Positions 35,205-45,708 of a stretch of DNA of 64,000 nucleotides are shown in pieces; the first letter of the stretch is position 1, and the number at the start of each line of letters is the position of its first letter. Both the position numbers and the translations under genes were made by a program. The notes under the pieces are model-generated. The model did no database searches. It had not been told where the DNA came from and saw nothing but the letters and a program-made list of their open reading frames with translations. Source of the DNA: Hofstenia miamia (lineage: Eukaryota; Xenacoelomorpha; Acoela; Hofsteniidae); NCBI GenBank assembly GCA_900660155.1, contig CABFPE010000136.1:154019-218018 (forward strand), read 5' to 3'.

Positions 35205-35271
35205 CTACACTATAGTTCTTATATTTTGTCATATATATTATTAATTCAAAATATAAATGAATTCAACTTAC
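34213..35271. other. No recognised gene; CCAATAATGG-type low-complexity patch and (TA)n
   Basis: At 34620-34730 strings such as TTATTGGTCCAATAATGGC and CCAACAATGGCC recur; the same kind of patch is at 47690-47900. A (TA)n run lies at 35170-35202. Downstream exons of the LDLa gene could lie here on the reverse strand but none was recognised. Confidence 0.5.
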
Positions 35272-35774
35272 AAGCATGTGAATAGTGGCTTTGCACATTC
35301 TTCATTACATTTTTCCAAAATTATGCAGTTTTGTTTATACATTCCATTTTCTTCAATAAAATTTCCTGGATTGCACACCTTATGTCCCATTGGACACGTA
35401 CATGGGACAATGCAGTCATTTAGTGTCTCACAAGATGAATTTGAATTTACACAAGTGTTGTTGATGCAGTTGAAACTTGGACAGCCATTACAGAATTGCT
35501 CATCTGCTCCAAATGGACAATCGCTTTTTCCATTGCACACACTGTAAATGTCAACACATATATTTGAAAATTTTCCACATTTTTGGTCGCCATTTTCACA
35601 AGCCAACTTGCCATTTTCATCCTCATAATTTTCAAGGCAATCAATTACACCATCGTTTACTTTCAACAATGGTATGCAGCTTGAATCACTGCATTCATAT
35701 TCATCAATTTCACAGGTGATTACAAGTTGAAAGAAGAGCGAAAAATGTAAAGTTTTGTAAAAACCATAGCACAT
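35272..35774 (-). CDS. Secreted LDL-receptor class A domain protein, first exon
   Basis: Reverse-strand exon, about 168 residues. From the Met at 35774 the first 20 residues (MCYGFYKTLHFSLFFQLVIT) look like a signal peptide. Then comes a cysteine-rich region: a divergent LDLa repeat (CEIDEYECSDSSCI... ending in a DC/ENYED acidic stretch, missing one cysteine), a good LDLa repeat (CVDIYSVCNGKSDC, GADEQFC) and a third cysteine block with CTCPMGHKVC. LDLa modules bind calcium through the acidic DC..DE residues and act in extracellular ligand binding. The frame meets TAA, but an excellent donor GTAAGT starts at 35271 (ACATGCTT|GTAAGT), so the gene most likely continues on the reverse strand. Later exons were not recognised, so the full protein is unknown. 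Confidence 0.72.
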
Positions 35775-36218
35775 ATTTTGAATAAGTTTAAGCAAAAACA
35801 AGAATAATCTGAAATTCTATTCAATGATATATCATCGTCTCTACACCAATGAAAATAAGTCAAATAGAATAGCTAAATTTAATTCTAAGAAAATATTTTA
35901 ATGGAAAACTGCATTACATTGTGTTTAAATTTCACTGGTATTGAATTTACGCACCACTGGGTAACGGAAGATGAATTTATACGAGACATCCATTAATCAT
36001 GCCAGACGAATCATGCAGTAAAACAAATGAAAGGAAGCAATAAAATGCTCTTGTAAGTGGCGAATTGGCTAAAATTTTGATCAAGTATTCAAAATAAAGA
36101 ATAGGGTAAGCGTAGGGAATATGAGACCTTTAAGATAGTTTGCATAAAAAGGAATAGAAATACATACTTATTAATTCTACCAATGTTTTTAATGACTTGT
36201 GTTACATATTTAGTTGCC
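35775..36218. other. Upstream of the LDLa exon, no recognised gene
   Basis: Presumed 5' region of the LDLa gene; AT-rich with no distinctive promoter element. Confidence 0.4.
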
Positions 36219-36618
36219 TTAAGTAGCGTACATTACTTATTACAACTTTGCGCGCAACCTCTCTTGATTTAATGAGGCGCACAACCAAAATTTGTGTGTA
36301 CGCGATTTCAACTTTGTTGTAAAACAATAATTTGAAAAATTAAATTGGTTCTACTTTTGCTCACAACCTTTCGTGATTTAATTAGGCGCACAGCAAAAAT
36401 TGGAAGTGTGTACGCAATTCCAACTTTTTTGTGAACTTTTAATTTATACATGTATATTACAATTTTGTCATTTCTCACAATTATTTACATAACTGATTAA
36501 TATTACGCAAGATTCTTTTAAAACGAGGTCTTCTTTCTTCAGATTCAATATTTTTGCTTTGAGCTTTATAATTGCCCAACAAGTTGCGCGCAAAGTTGTA
36601 AGTGTGCACACTACTTAA
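36219..36618. mobile_element. MITE with TTAAGTAG ends
   Basis: Inverted ends TTAAGTAGCGTACATTAC (left) and TTAAGTAGTGTGCACACTTA (right, inward), both followed by ACAACTTTGCGCGCAAC. The left half contains a direct duplication about 110 bp apart (TTGATTTAATGAGGCGCACA and GTGATTTAATTAGGCGCACA). TTAA at both tips suggests a piggyBac-type target, though TTAA could be part of the element. Confidence 0.68.
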
Positions 36619-37151
36619 TAATAAACACTAAAATTTGTTTACATAATTCGATAGAAGGCTTAATGTCTCAGAGATCAATTAAGTATTATTAAATAATACT
36701 AATAATCAGATACAATTGATTTCCATCCAAATGACATTTTTATGTAATTGTGCCTCAAGCTCTTCGCAATTTTTTAGAGCATAAATATCCATCGCATGAC
36801 AATAGCTGGTCTCATTTTACCTATACACATTATTGATTTGACTTTGTGTACAATAGTCAATTGAACTATAAGTTATTCAACTTCATAATTTTGTTATTAA
36901 CATCATTTCTACAACACACATGTCTTTATTATTTTAATTTTCAATTACATTTTTTGAAAACTCACTATTTTTAACTGATGAAATTTGAGCATTAAAAATC
37001 CTATCTTAAAAGATTCAATTAATTTACTCTTGAAATATGGATTTGTCATTAAAATTTTTACATTGTATGAAAGCAGTAAGTGTATTAGGCGTGATAAAGG
37101 GTTACATAATACTTTTTCAATGCTATGGCAGCGAATATAATCTTGACTGTT
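36619..37151. other. No recognised gene
   Basis: AT-rich spacer between two MITEs. Confidence 0.5.
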
Positions 37152-37407
37152 CTGCCCTGAGCAGGCAAAACCCGATATCTGAAAAATTATTGAAACAGAT
37201 TTTTTTGTTAATTGACATCTGAGATAATGTCTAGCCTTATGTTCAGATGATTTAGCTCTGATTTTGAAGATAAATTCACTTAGTAATTGCCATTGAACAA
37301 AACTTTATCTCTTTAAATCTCCTACGGCTATAGACAAGAAAGCCGTTCTTGGCTATTTCCATTAACTGCAAACAATAGAGGTATGGGGTTTTGCCTGCTC
37401 AGAGCAG
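37152..37407. mobile_element. MITE-like element with 22-bp inverted ends
   Basis: Left end CTGCCCTGAGCAGGCAAAAC and right end, inward, CTGCTCTGAGCAGGCAAAAC, both continuing CC. The central 200 bases are unremarkable. No convincing target duplication, so the class is open. Confidence 0.6.
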
Positions 37408-37479
37408 TGTTGTTGTCTTGTATTACCTATGGTCTAGCACTCCCTACACTCAGTGGCGTCGAGTCTTATCCCAATAAGC

Positions 37480-37680
37480 AATAAAACTGTCTTATAGTGG
37501 TATAATCCGTTGTAAGACGTCGTATAAAACACCATTTCTAAACTTTGTTGAATACTATCTAGTGTCCACCAATGATATCGTAAAACGTCTTCTAAACATC
37601 GTCTAGACGTATTTTAAACGTTTTCTAAACGTCTTTTAAAGGTCTCCTAGACTTTTAAACATTTTCTAAACCATTGCTAA
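37480..37680. repeat. Degenerate short repeats of TCTAAACGT type
   Basis: Runs of CGTCTTCTAAACATCGTCTA, TTTTCTAAACGTCTTTTAAA and TTTTCTAAACCATTG form an imperfect repeat of about 10-14 bases. It lies just after the MITE at 37152-37407. No coding capacity. Confidence 0.5.
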
Positions 37681-38466
37681 AATTTTCTAAATTATTTCTG
37701 AAGCTACTTCTGGGCAATTATATATATATATATATATAATTATGAGATCATACAGACACATACTAACTAAACCAACTGAAACTTTCACAAGTTAAATTCG
37801 CTGAAAAAATTAATTACTCACTAAAATTTATGCAAACATTTGATACATAGAAAATATCGAAATTGTATTTTTCTAGAAATATTTTTATAATAGTTTGAAA
37901 TTTGCATTATGCAATTTCAGCATTATCACTATAAAGTGTTTAACACTAGAAGTACTATTACTCTTTGAGATTCATTTTACATGTAGCATTCCAATGAAAA
38001 AATCATATAAAAGAATGAAAGAAATTTTACTTATCTAAATTCAAATAGATTATCGACATTTTTGGAGGTGTATATACCTGCTGTTTTTTTTAATGCACAT
38101 TTGGTACGTCTAGTGCTAAAAGAGTAGAGGTATTTAAATAGTTTTTTTAATTTTTGCAAATACTTATTTTTATTTTAATAATTTAAAAGAAAAACAGACA
38201 TATATTGGATTAATAATTAATACTTTTTGATTGCAGAATTGTTGTCTGAAGTAGTTTTGAACGAACAAATGAACCAACCGAGTTGGTTTGCTCTGAAGAA
38301 CACATTGCGTCCACGATTACCAGTTCATACAGCAAAGAAGAAGGGGAAAACAATATTTGTTTACCAGAAAAAAGCGGACATTCACTTTCTTTCATTTTAG
38401 TCAGAGCCAAAATTTTATTGCATTAAAAATCGATCAAAATTGCTCCGAAAAATGCGCCAAAATTAG
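37681..38466. other. No recognised gene
   Basis: AT-rich with a short (TA)n at 37721-37738. At 38448-38484 a string GAAAAATGCGCCAAAATTAG begins that is repeated directly at 40156-40192, on the far side of the hAT transposase relic. Confidence 0.45.
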
Positions 38467-39947
38467 CTAAAATTGCGTTAAAAAAATTTCGTAAAAAGTG
38501 AAAGTATGCCGTGCAAAGAATTGAATTTCAATCGGAATTCCGGTTAAATTTAGGTTTTCAACAGTTAGCAATTGTTGCTTTGGCCAAAGCATGTCATCCA
38601 TACTGGAAAATACCCGTTCAATGTCTGCCACAGCCATCTGTGCGTTCTTATAAATTGGAGCCATAAGAGGTAAAATTCCAGTTCCAGTGGAAGTCGATGG
38701 ATTTTCCAGGGTGGCCTTCAGGTCGCGCATTTTCCCGAAGTCTAGTTTCTTCCGCAGCACTGCTTCAAGTTTCTTTTTGTAGGGTTGAGCAATGATAACA
38801 GCCGCATTCAATAGCTTCGTAAAGTGAAATTCGTCCTTGTATCTTTGTAATGGCGTCAGGTTAAAGGCTTGAAGTTTTCAGCAATAAAAACCAATTCGGA
38901 TTGTAGTTTCCGATCATTCATCTGATCAATAAATCGGCCTAATAATTCTATATTATTGTCACAATCAGACAAGTAAATAAGAAATTGATGAAAAACATTG
39001 AAGTTCAGGAAGTAGTAAAAATATTATCTAACCAGGTATTCTATTGGGTCAACACCGGACGTGGGGGGCAATGACAGTCCTATTCTCTCTGTGAATTCTC
39101 TTTGGCGTCGAAAGCAATGAATGAAAAGATTCTTAGAATCCGCCAAAAAAACGATTAGCAATAACATTATTCTCTCGGACTAACTAAGCCACCCTTTGAA
39201 GACTATGAACAAGGCAGGTTATATGGAGCAGAGACGAATATAAATTCTTCAAATCTGAACCACATTTCAATATATAACTAGTTGCATCAGACACCAGTAG
39301 CCTAAACTTTTGGCAAGCAACATCGTTTTTAAAGAATGAAGTGAGGGTAGAATTAATTAACTGAAAAATTTGTCACTTCTATCAACTCAATTAGATACGG
39401 CTTGCCAATTTCGGCCAATGTCCCATTAAGAATGCCAACCATGAAGCGATTATTTGCCTCATCAACCATTATATAGTAATTGTTGGACCAATAATTGTTC
39501 TGACACGTTCAATCGATTCATTAAAAATGCAAGGGACATGAAGTTTTCTCAAATTGGAAGGCTGAGGAACCGATTTTGCAGTGTGAACTTTGAGGAAAGA
39601 GCGAAATTGTTAATTATTAAGCTTCTCCAATGGAATGTTTGCTGAGATGAAAGCTTCTGTTAATGCCGTAAAAAAGGGTTTGACTCCACCTGTCCAAGGA
39701 ATGTACGAAGTTGTTGCCGTTATTCAGATAAACCACTCAGGCGAATATACTTTTGAGATTTCATGTGAGCCTCGACGCAAAATTTTATTTTGGTGTTGTC
39801 ATAATCAAAGCCAACAAAGCAACTTCGGCATATAAGCTTGCCATCATCAAAGAGCCACACCTTATTTCCGCCTGGTAGAGCCTTGGCATAATCGTCTCTC
39901 TTCACTTTGGCTTTAGGTATATCTGCAAAGCCTGTAAAGTTGTACAA
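38467..39947 (-). pseudogene. Decayed hAT transposase with BED/CGGBP1-type finger
   Basis: Reverse-strand transposase remnant. The N-terminal zinc-finger-like block (39880-39735) has FDDGKLICRSC then FCVEAHMKSQKYIR, the C-x2-C...H pattern seen in CGGBP1-like hAT transposases. Middle pieces in other frames include LLVSDATSYILKCG and LLHITCLVHSLQRVA (about 39315-39190), matching the catalytic-core DxxxY(M)LKA and C-x2-H-x-L stretch. The C-terminus (38811-38467) has the dimerisation motif VADIERVFSSMDDMLWPKQQ then LLTVENLNL. At least four breaks. It is a single-copy relic in this window and its ends could not be defined. Confidence 0.82.
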
Positions 39948-40689
39948 ATGAGTTTATACGAAAGAGTTTTAACCAATCAAAATACAGATGTATTGAAATG
40001 TAATAAATTATCAACGTAATAAATAATTAACAGAGTAGGGGTTGTTTACACAGCTGTTATGTGTTTCTGAGCAATGACCACTTAAAAGTGAATTAATACA
40101 GTCAATTATGAAAAGTAGTGACGTTTGGCTTGAGTGATTTTTGAGAAATATGACAGAAAATGCGCCAAAACAGGTAAAAATTGCGTGAAAACAGAATATG
40201 TCAAAAATTGCATTATTACATGACGCAATAAATCCAGGCTCGATTATTGTCCCACTCATGTATATTTTTCAAAACTTTCAAGATCATCTAACTGATACTG
40301 CCGGACAGATACAAATACACATTTCAGCAACCCACCAGATGAAGTTTGAGGAATTGGAATCTGATGGTTATCTATAATATTTGAAACTACAAGACCTGAT
40401 ATCCTGTCACCAAGACCTTTTCAGTTTCTATTTCGGAACTTGAAGAAACAAGCACTCTTAACTATATATTTTTATAAAATATAATATTCTTTTATGGCTC
40501 ACCCTGAATAAATCAAACATTTATTATATGTACTATTTATAATGTTGTTTAGTGTTTCTGCGGTAAACATATAAATTGTCACTGTGATTCATAATAACTG
40601 GAGCAATCGAATAAATTATGCTCAAATATTTGACAATCAAGACATGAACATTGTTCCTTGTAAGCGCTTAAAGATGTATACTACAATTG
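39948..40689. other. No recognised gene
   Basis: AT-rich, with the second copy of the ATGCGCCAAAA repeat at 40156-40192. Ends where the GC-rich island begins. Confidence 0.5.
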
Positions 40690-41425
40690 GGAACCGAAAG
40701 GGCTATGCCTGAATCGTCCTAGAGAGTAACCTCCTCGTGGTGGTTCCTGGAGAAGCGGAGATGCTGAGCCAATACTTGATGGGCGCGTCGCTTTGCGGAG
40801 TCCCGAACCTAGAGTGGACGTTAAACAATAGGGTATAAGAAGGAGCAACCATGTGTGCTTTGCACATATGGGGGCGGTGATGATGATGTGAGACTGTCTG
40901 TTCTGTGGAGCAGACGGCGACGTCTATGCCCAGAGCCGTAGAGTGCGTCTACGAGGGCAGTTATACAGAGGATTTTCCTCTGTCTCTGGCCTCTAGATAG
41001 GCCTAGGCCAGCATTTGCTGGGCCTTACCTATGAGGGAGCTTTGCTTTGTCATGGGTTTTAGTTATGATCCGACATTCTAAGTTACGGAGATTTTAGGAC
41101 GTCACTTGGTGCTTTGCACTACAAGTGTATAAATATCTCCTAAATAATCAGGATCTCTATAACAGGCAGACGGTAGGTGCTCACGAGTTACCTCAGTTAG
41201 TAGCCTTGGTTGGCGAAAGCTGTAGAGAGGCGCAACCCTCTCATGAAGCTCGGCCTTCGGCTTCACTCTCTGCTGATCAGACTCAACACAGATCAGCACT
41301 CTGCGTGCCAGGGGTCGCCAGAGGACAAGCATGATTAAGCCGGCTAGCACACTTCTAGGGGAAGTGCCAGAGCTGATCTGTTGCCACCCACTCTTCAGTC
41401 CGTTGACTGGTAGAATAACCCCGAA
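40690..41425. other. GC-rich, hairpin-rich island of unknown nature
   Basis: About 735 bp with base composition near 50% GC against about 30% around it. No long frame; the two frames at 41102-41350 (-) and 41125-41334 (+) overlap antiparallel and resemble nothing known. Perfect or near-perfect hairpins: CATGTGTGC/GCACATATG with a TTT loop (40850-40870), CAGAGGA/TCCTCTG (40966-40982), GGCCAGCA/TGCTGGGCC (41006-41023), CACTTG-GTGC/GCAC-CAAGTG (41103-41127), GAAGC/GCTTC (41245-41264), TGCTGATC/GATCAGCA (41271-41298), CACTTC/GAAGTG (41350-41366). This could be a structured RNA gene, a LINE 5' UTR or foreign DNA. No polymerase III boxes or snRNA/rRNA signature was recognised. Confidence 0.55.
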
Positions 41426-42432
41426 ATACTACCATTAGTTGTGATGATATACGTGCGTATACTAGAATTATACTATAACAAATTTATCAAAAACTCCCAT
41501 TATAGCTTTTGGATATCAAAGATTAAAATTGAATTTTGTACAAAATTAAAACTATACACCAGTTGTATAACCGTGGATTTCTTGATTGGACGATATTTTG
41601 AACATCTCAAATGCAAAATGATCCCAAATTTTCCACATCAAATGGTCATTTTTGGACTATAAGAAATTTCTTTCACATAACATTGAAAACTCGCTGAAGG
41701 CTATTTGAATTGCCTTAGATTTTTTACCTGAATGACGGCATAGCATCCAGTAGAACCTAAAGTAAAATGAGCAATACAATTCTTAGCTTTTCATTAGCTT
41801 TTAAATATTTTTCGAGATGATAATTGATTTTGAATTATTGCTTTCTTTGTAAATGTGAAGAGCCAAATATGACTACTTCTTCCAAATTAAGCATGAACTT
41901 AATGCATTAAACCACCTCAATGGGTAATGTTAAAACTCTTGATTATGAAGATGCTGCATCAATTAAATGTTAATTTTCATGGCGAAAAATAATTAGAAAA
42001 TTAATTTGAAAATATTAGGGAAATCGATTTCCATGGAATTTCCTGCCAAATTTGAACTACGTAGTAAGTTTGTTAATCAGTAAGATTACCTCATCGAAGT
42101 GAACCAGGTCTTATGGTATTGAATCTTCTTACTTATTCTACTTTGCGGCAGTGTAATATGAGCTAAGTAATAACAAAATATGTTTAAATTGATTCTTCAG
42201 TGTAGTGTAATTAGGAAAATTACAAGAAGTTGCTTAAACAACAACATAGTTTATAATTTCAATTACTGAAGTTGGATACGAATTTCTTCGATATGAGCTT
42301 GAAAAGCAATCCTATTCGATGCAAAGACATTTTTCGAAATGATTCGCGTAAATTGAATATTATAATTTATATTCATTACGAACTTTGCAAAATCAACTGA
42401 AAAAAATATATAGTATATATATATATATATTA
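41426..42432. other. No recognised gene
   Basis: AT-rich; a (TA)n run at 42413-42431 adjoins the next MITE. Confidence 0.5.
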
Positions 42433-42782
42433 AGGCCCTGCGAGTACTCGAAATTCGAGTAGAGTTCGAGTACTCGAACTCGACTCGAGGGCCAAAAACT
42501 CAACTCACATTTCGAGTACTCGAACTCAACTCAATATTTGCTTCAATTTCATCTATTTTTCGTCCATGATTACCTATAATGTCGAAAAATCCAACAAATT
42601 TTTATAATTTACCCCAAATTGTAAGTCTTCAGGCATGGTTTCTCTTATTTAGTTTCGCATGTTGTATCTTTTTCCTACATTTATATAAGGCAGCATAGCT
42701 ATATATAACTTAGCCTACCGAGAATAATAAGTCTAAATATAATTGTAACTCGACTCAAACTCGCGAGTTAGGGTTCCAACTC
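42433..42782. mobile_element. CTCGAG-rich MITE, copy 2 (runs into the gap)
   Basis: Starts GGCCCTGCGAGTACTCG and contains many GAGTACTCGAA strings, then TATAATGTCGAAAAAT and, near the gap, TGTAACTCGACTCAAACTC. It is the reverse-orientation counterpart of 14164-14495 with longer CTCGAG arms. Its other end is lost in the N run. Confidence 0.55.
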
Positions 42783-43782
42783 NNNNNNNNNNNNNNNNNN
42801 NNNNNNNNNNNNNNNNNNNNNNNNNNNNNNNNNNNNNNNNNNNNNNNNNNNNNNNNNNNNNNNNNNNNNNNNNNNNNNNNNNNNNNNNNNNNNNNNNNNN
42901 NNNNNNNNNNNNNNNNNNNNNNNNNNNNNNNNNNNNNNNNNNNNNNNNNNNNNNNNNNNNNNNNNNNNNNNNNNNNNNNNNNNNNNNNNNNNNNNNNNNN
43001 NNNNNNNNNNNNNNNNNNNNNNNNNNNNNNNNNNNNNNNNNNNNNNNNNNNNNNNNNNNNNNNNNNNNNNNNNNNNNNNNNNNNNNNNNNNNNNNNNNNN
43101 NNNNNNNNNNNNNNNNNNNNNNNNNNNNNNNNNNNNNNNNNNNNNNNNNNNNNNNNNNNNNNNNNNNNNNNNNNNNNNNNNNNNNNNNNNNNNNNNNNNN
43201 NNNNNNNNNNNNNNNNNNNNNNNNNNNNNNNNNNNNNNNNNNNNNNNNNNNNNNNNNNNNNNNNNNNNNNNNNNNNNNNNNNNNNNNNNNNNNNNNNNNN
43301 NNNNNNNNNNNNNNNNNNNNNNNNNNNNNNNNNNNNNNNNNNNNNNNNNNNNNNNNNNNNNNNNNNNNNNNNNNNNNNNNNNNNNNNNNNNNNNNNNNNN
43401 NNNNNNNNNNNNNNNNNNNNNNNNNNNNNNNNNNNNNNNNNNNNNNNNNNNNNNNNNNNNNNNNNNNNNNNNNNNNNNNNNNNNNNNNNNNNNNNNNNNN
43501 NNNNNNNNNNNNNNNNNNNNNNNNNNNNNNNNNNNNNNNNNNNNNNNNNNNNNNNNNNNNNNNNNNNNNNNNNNNNNNNNNNNNNNNNNNNNNNNNNNNN
43601 NNNNNNNNNNNNNNNNNNNNNNNNNNNNNNNNNNNNNNNNNNNNNNNNNNNNNNNNNNNNNNNNNNNNNNNNNNNNNNNNNNNNNNNNNNNNNNNNNNNN
43701 NNNNNNNNNNNNNNNNNNNNNNNNNNNNNNNNNNNNNNNNNNNNNNNNNNNNNNNNNNNNNNNNNNNNNNNNNNNNNNNNNN
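42783..43782. other. Assembly gap, exactly 1000 N
   Basis: Uniform N padding of a round length, so the true distance is unknown. It begins inside a repeat element, a likely reason for the break. Confidence 0.99.
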
Positions 43783-45222
43783 GATATGATCTTTACATTA
43801 TTTTATAGTATTAGCATTAACCAATTAGAATTGATGATGTATTTGAACATTCGCATGTTGACATTTTCATGAAATTATATTCAATTGCATCTACTTCATT
43901 TTTCCCTTTATAAATTGACATATGGGATAAAATTTTTTGCAAAATTTTGACGGGTGAACAACTATGGCTACAAACAAATTTTTTTTGCATTGCATAGTAA
44001 ACCAATAGCGTTTAAACAATTGATGATGAGCTAGATAATCTATTAATTTTAAGATATATAAATTTGTAAAAAACCTCTTTCACTTACAGTTAAGCATAGT
44101 GCATAATCTACGCCGCACTTTCACTAGTTATTTGCTGACGTCACATGGCACTGTTTAAATTTCTTGTAATGATATATATATATATATATATAATGTAATA
44201 CGTAAAAATCATTGTTTATGAAAATCTATCAGTTCATATGTTTTTTAAGAATAAGTTATTGCTATGTTTAGACAGTTTTGTTCATCTGTTGGTGGTAGCT
44301 ATTGCAAGGATGCAGTCAAAAGTTTGCTACAACGCATTTTTACCAATAACTTAGCTAAGCAAATAATTTTCACGGGGATACGCAATAAATTTGCGTTTGG
44401 ACAAACAAAGCTTATGTCAATCATTATTGGTCAGTTGAGTTTTTTATAGTCTAATATATTTTAGAGTTATCTACCCTTATTGAGCATGTTAATACATAAT
44501 TTATACTTTTTACTAATTTCATAAATAATAGTTTTCTGCTTGCAAATATTTTAAAATTTTTTTACTAAGATGAGTTATAGATAGTATAACATCCCACCGA
44601 TTGTTGAAGAACCTAACTGCCAAGGAAGTTGAAGACGCTGTAAAGACATGAGTGCGCAATTCTATAGATAGAGATGCTGGAAGAGTGGCCATGGAAAAAC
44701 GCGGAAAAATAAGTTGGGCATTGTGCAATATTTACAATACATATATAGCCGATTATTTTTTGCTTCATATTTCATATTTCATGTTCATATGTTTAGTGCT
44801 GTGATACAACTTAGAAGAATTTATGTTGATATGCTACCTCACTCATTGATGCACACTCTCTTATGCTTTTTGTTGCTAAGTAATGCCTTAAAATTTATGT
44901 TTCTATTGAAGCTGTATAATAAATTAACAACTTTTGTTTTTACATATATTAATTTTGTTAATATTCATTTAATAATATTTAAATCCATATTAATAATTAA
45001 ATATATTTAGGCAGTAATGTTGTATGCTGTGTATCAGTGGCACCGCAAGTGAGGTGACAGGAGTGGAAATTGCCACCTCAATAATTCTGTTGGGGGGTCT
45101 GTATTACTCCCAGACACAATAATAAAACACCAATTTTATCAACATAATTTCACCAACCAAAAATACTTTTTCTCACTCTACTGATTCTGATAAGCAAAGA
45201 AGTAGACATATATATATATATA
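43783..45222. other. No recognised gene
   Basis: AT-rich with short TA runs at 44173-44193 and 45210-45222. The frame 44264-44449 (+) and others have no resemblance to known families. Confidence 0.5.
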
Positions 45223-45708
45223 CCGTAAAACTTCGAATATACTGCGCAACTGTGTAGAATGCGCACCTTAACTTTTAAGTTGTTGGGTAATGCATAAATT
45301 TGTAGACCTATGTATAATGCGCACTTCCAATACTTCATATACGTAAGTTTAGCTTAAAATCAGTTGTAATGGCAAATCTATAGTTCATCCACTCACACAT
45401 GAAGGTGAGAAAGATAGCAGTTGGCAAAGCAGAGAAAGAGAGTGAGAGGGAGAGAGATAGGCCTACCTAATAAGTAGGTAGATTAAATCAATGGACAATT
45501 TTATGAATGATTTAGGCAGTGATGTTGAAATTGTGGTTTAGCCGATCCCTTACCTGACACTTGACAATATTAGTACCTACCTTGTAAATAAATTTTGTTA
45601 TTACATTAACTTTTTCTCAAAAATTTCTTCCTATGTATAATGCGCACCTCCTAATTTACAATAAATTTTTTAGTATAAAAAGTGCGCATTACATTCGAAG
45701 TTTTACGG
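45223..45708. mobile_element. TA-flanked MITE, 486 bp
   Basis: Inverted ends CCGTAAAACTTCGAATATAC (left) and CCGTAAAACTTCGAATGTAA (right, inward), both followed by TGCGCA, with TA outside each end. Further GCGCA(C/T) strings recur inside. The middle holds a GA-rich run (45418-45452). No transposase. Tc1/mariner/pogo type by target and TIR; the family is inferred. Confidence 0.72.

Noticed and set aside
35257-35719. Forward-strand frames over the LDLa exon
   Set aside because: They are antisense shadows of the cysteine-rich reverse-strand coding.
41102-41350. Two overlapping opposite-strand frames in the GC-rich island
   Set aside because: Both are short, lack family resemblance and overlap hairpins; the length is explained by higher GC content having fewer stops.
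40690-41425. rRNA, snRNA or tRNA gene
   Set aside because: No tRNA clover-leaf, Sm site context or recognisable rRNA core was found; composition and hairpins alone do not identify a class.
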